From the NCBI RefSeq assembly GCF_018326005.1, contig NZ_AP021903.1, positions 3,877,501-3,941,500 on the forward strand: a stretch of 64,000 bases of DNA, read 5' to 3'. The notes below the pieces were generated by a model. That model was not told the DNA's origin. It did not search any database and saw only the letters and a list, made by a program, of their open reading frames with translations. Shown here in pieces: positions 62,555-64,000 of this stretch. Both the position numbers and the translations under genes were made by a program. Source of the stretch: Pseudomonas sp. Seg1 (GTDB lineage Bacteria; Pseudomonadota; Gammaproteobacteria; Pseudomonadales; Pseudomonadaceae). Position 1 is the stretch's first letter; every line of letters starts with the position of its first letter.

Positions 62555-63439
62555 TCAATCGGACAGCTGATCATTGAACCATTCCAGCATTTGCGCCACG
62601 GCCGGGCGCTCCAGGCGCACACGCTCGCAGACCAGCGCGTATTGACCCAGCGCAGTCATGCTTGCGGTGAACGGCCGCACCAGTCGGCCGTTCTGCAAGT
62701 CTTCCTGCGCGGTGAGGTTGTCGCCCATCGCCACGCCCTGCCCTTGCACCGCCGCTTCCAGCGCCAATCCGGCGTGAGCGAAATACAACTGGCGCTGCGG
62801 GCGTTGATCTCCGGCGTGGCTGGTCAGCCAGGCGGTCCAGGTCTTGCCGTCCTGATCGTCGTGCAGCAGACAGTGTCGGGCGAGATCCTTCGGCGTTTTC
62901 AACGTGCCCTGGTTGAACAGGCCGGGGCTGCACACCGGAAAGAATTGCAGGGCTGGCAACGGCCGGACGAAGTAGGCGCTGCTGTCCGCCGGGCCGGTGC
63001 CGTAGGTGATGGCCAGATCGATGTCTTCGCCCGGCGCGCTGGCGTCGATGGGTTGTTCGTAAAGGTGCAAGGTGATGTGCGGATAGCGCGCATAGAAATC
63101 ACTGAGGCGACTCATCAACCACTTCTGCGCAAGCTCAGCGGTGACGGCCAGACGCAACACGGCAAGCGAAGACGGGTCGCGCAGTTCATCGCAAGCCTCG
63201 CCGATCAGTTCGAAGGCCTGTTGCAGGCTTTGCATCAGGCGTCCGGCGGCGATGGTCGGGCGAATTTGTCGGCCTTCACGGATGAACAGCGGGACGCCGA
63301 GTTGTTCTTCGAGCTGGCGGATTTGATGACTGACGGCACTGTCGGTGACACACAACTCGGCGGCGGCCCGGCCGAAATGCGCGTGGCGGGCGGCACATTC
63401 AAAGGTGCGCAGGGCGGGCAGTGAGGGGAGTCTTCGCAT
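62555..63439 (-). CDS. LysR-family regulator (GcvA-like)
   Basis: A 294-residue regulator starting at 63439 (MRRLPSLPALRTF). The HTH is FGRAAAELCVTDSAVSHQIR, followed by QLEEQLGVPLFIREGR; the C-terminal part is a type-2 periplasmic-binding fold. It lies just before aguA on the same strand (99-base gap) and diverges from the DoxX gene, so it may control either. Confidence 0.9.
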   Translation of the reverse strand: MRRLPSLPALRTFECAARHAHFGRAAAELCVTDSAVSHQIRQLEEQLGVPLFIREGRQIRPTIAAGRLMQSLQQAFELIGEACDELRDPSSLAVLRLAVTAELAQKWLMSRLSDFYARYPHITLHLYEQPIDASAPGEDIDLAITYGTGPADSSAYFVRPLPALQFFPVCSPGLFNQGTLKTPKDLARHCLLHDDQDGKTWTAWLTSHAGDQRPQRQLYFAHAGLALEAAVQGQGVAMGDNLTAQEDLQNGRLVRPFTASMTALGQYALVCERVRLERPAVAQMLEWFNDQLSD

Positions 63440-63636
63440 GAGGGGATCCGCTTTTTTGGGCCATGCTGACTGGGCCGAGGGCGTGCGTCCAGTTTGGTCG
63501 ACTGTATCGCACTGTATATCGCCCCACCGCAGACACACCAAACTCACAATTCCACCCGCCCGCGACACATCGTCGATACACCCCAAAGCTCAAATAACCC
63601 GGTCGATTCAATTCCCCCATCGTCCGGAGACTCATC

Positions 63637-64000
63637 ATGACCACCAACCTTTCAACCGCCACCCAAGCCGTACACCTGAACCTCGACCGCGCCGGCACCT
63701 GGCTCGCACCACTGACCCTGCGCCTGTTCATCGCCTGGGAGTTTTTCGAATCAGGATTGGAAAAATTCAACGGCCAGAACTGGTTCGAGGACATTCAGAG
63801 CCGGTTCCCTTTTCCCTTCGATCACTTGCCGGCGACGTTGAACTGGGAACTGTCGATGTGGGCCGAACTGATCGGCGCGCTGGCGATTCTGGTCGGCCTC
63901 GGCACGCGGATCTCGGCGGTGTCGCTGATCGTGGTGACCGTGGTCGCCACCGCTGCCGTGCACTGGCCTGCCGACTGGTCATCGCTGAGCGAGCTGGCCC
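63637..64000 (+). CDS. DoxX family membrane protein (partial, N-terminal part)
   Basis: From the ATG at 63637 ([20 protein letters not shown]) the frame is open to the end of the window, about 121 residues. Membrane segments such as [19 protein letters not shown] and [19 protein letters not shown] match DoxX/HvfX-type proteins. Function of the family is not settled; links to redox or copper stress are reported for relatives. GGAGA lies upstream of the ATG. Confidence 0.85.
   Translation, partial: MTTNLSTATQAVHLNLDRAGTWLAPLTLRLFIAWEFFESGLEKFNGQNWFEDIQSRFPFPFDHLPATLNWELSMWAELIGALAILVGLGTRISAVSLIVVTVVATAAVHWPADWSSLSELA

Overview
The window is a 64 kb piece of a Pseudomonas chromosome, most likely from the P. 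fluorescens group. Three things point there: the GC-rich coding style, many paired REP palindromes of two types (GGGAGCTGGCTTGCCAGC and TAGGAGTGAGCCTGCTCGCG), and gene sets typical of that group (batD, sbcDC, bphOP, aguA, a non-phosphorylative pentonate pathway). I saw no rRNA, tRNA, CRISPR array, phage module or intact insertion sequence.

Layout. 1-2.0 kb: end of a VWA/TPR protein and batD. 2.0-5.8 kb: an A/T-richer accessory island of small minus-strand genes and gene fragments. It looks like an array of immunity genes from polymorphic toxins, with a GGGGACAGAC repeat lying between the cassettes. 6.1-11.5 kb: sbcD-sbcC-GST. 11.7-14.4 kb: small membrane or secreted proteins and a lactonase. 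14.5-21.4 kb: L-arabinonate-type sugar-acid catabolism, with a transporter and a GntR regulator. 21.6-25.0 kb: an RND/MMPL transporter with a YCF48 partner. 25.4-36.7 kb: a catabolic regulon (AA_synth, hydrolase, ALDH, flavin reductase, CMD, GntR, Nudix, DUF1330, RibBA-like protein and a PotFGHI-like ABC importer) whose promoters share a TGGTATACCA operator. 36.9-39.2 kb: ParD-like/map and a Ppx/GppA phosphatase, with a putative Pho box and a minus-strand terminator between them. 39.3-42.5 kb: a minus-strand RiPP-like operon (short peptide, YcaO protein, ABC exporter frameshifted in a G tract). 42.7-45.2 kb: cystathionine beta-synthase and gamma-lyase. 46-51 kb: two lipoproteins, a hybrid histidine kinase divergent from a LuxR-type regulator, a BASS transporter and an AraC regulator. 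51-58.5 kb: DyP peroxidase, TerC, bacteriophytochrome plus heme oxygenase, LysE, VOC, Ada. 58.6-64 kb: PEP-mutase family, an AlkA-like glycosylase, an aguA/polyamine-binding-protein operon, LysR, and the start of a DoxX protein.

How genes work together. The dehydratase (18784), AraD1 protein (16122) and ketoglutarate-semialdehyde dehydrogenase (14532) can take a pentonate to 2-oxoglutarate, under a GntR protein with two FadR-type sites in the divergent promoter. In the second regulon a GntR protein probably links import, hydrolysis, aldehyde oxidation and reduced-flavin supply, but no flavin-dependent oxygenase is present here. The most unusual parts are the YcaO peptide operon, the cassette-like immunity island with a slippage-prone pentanucleotide tract, and the possible Pho-controlled small RNA.
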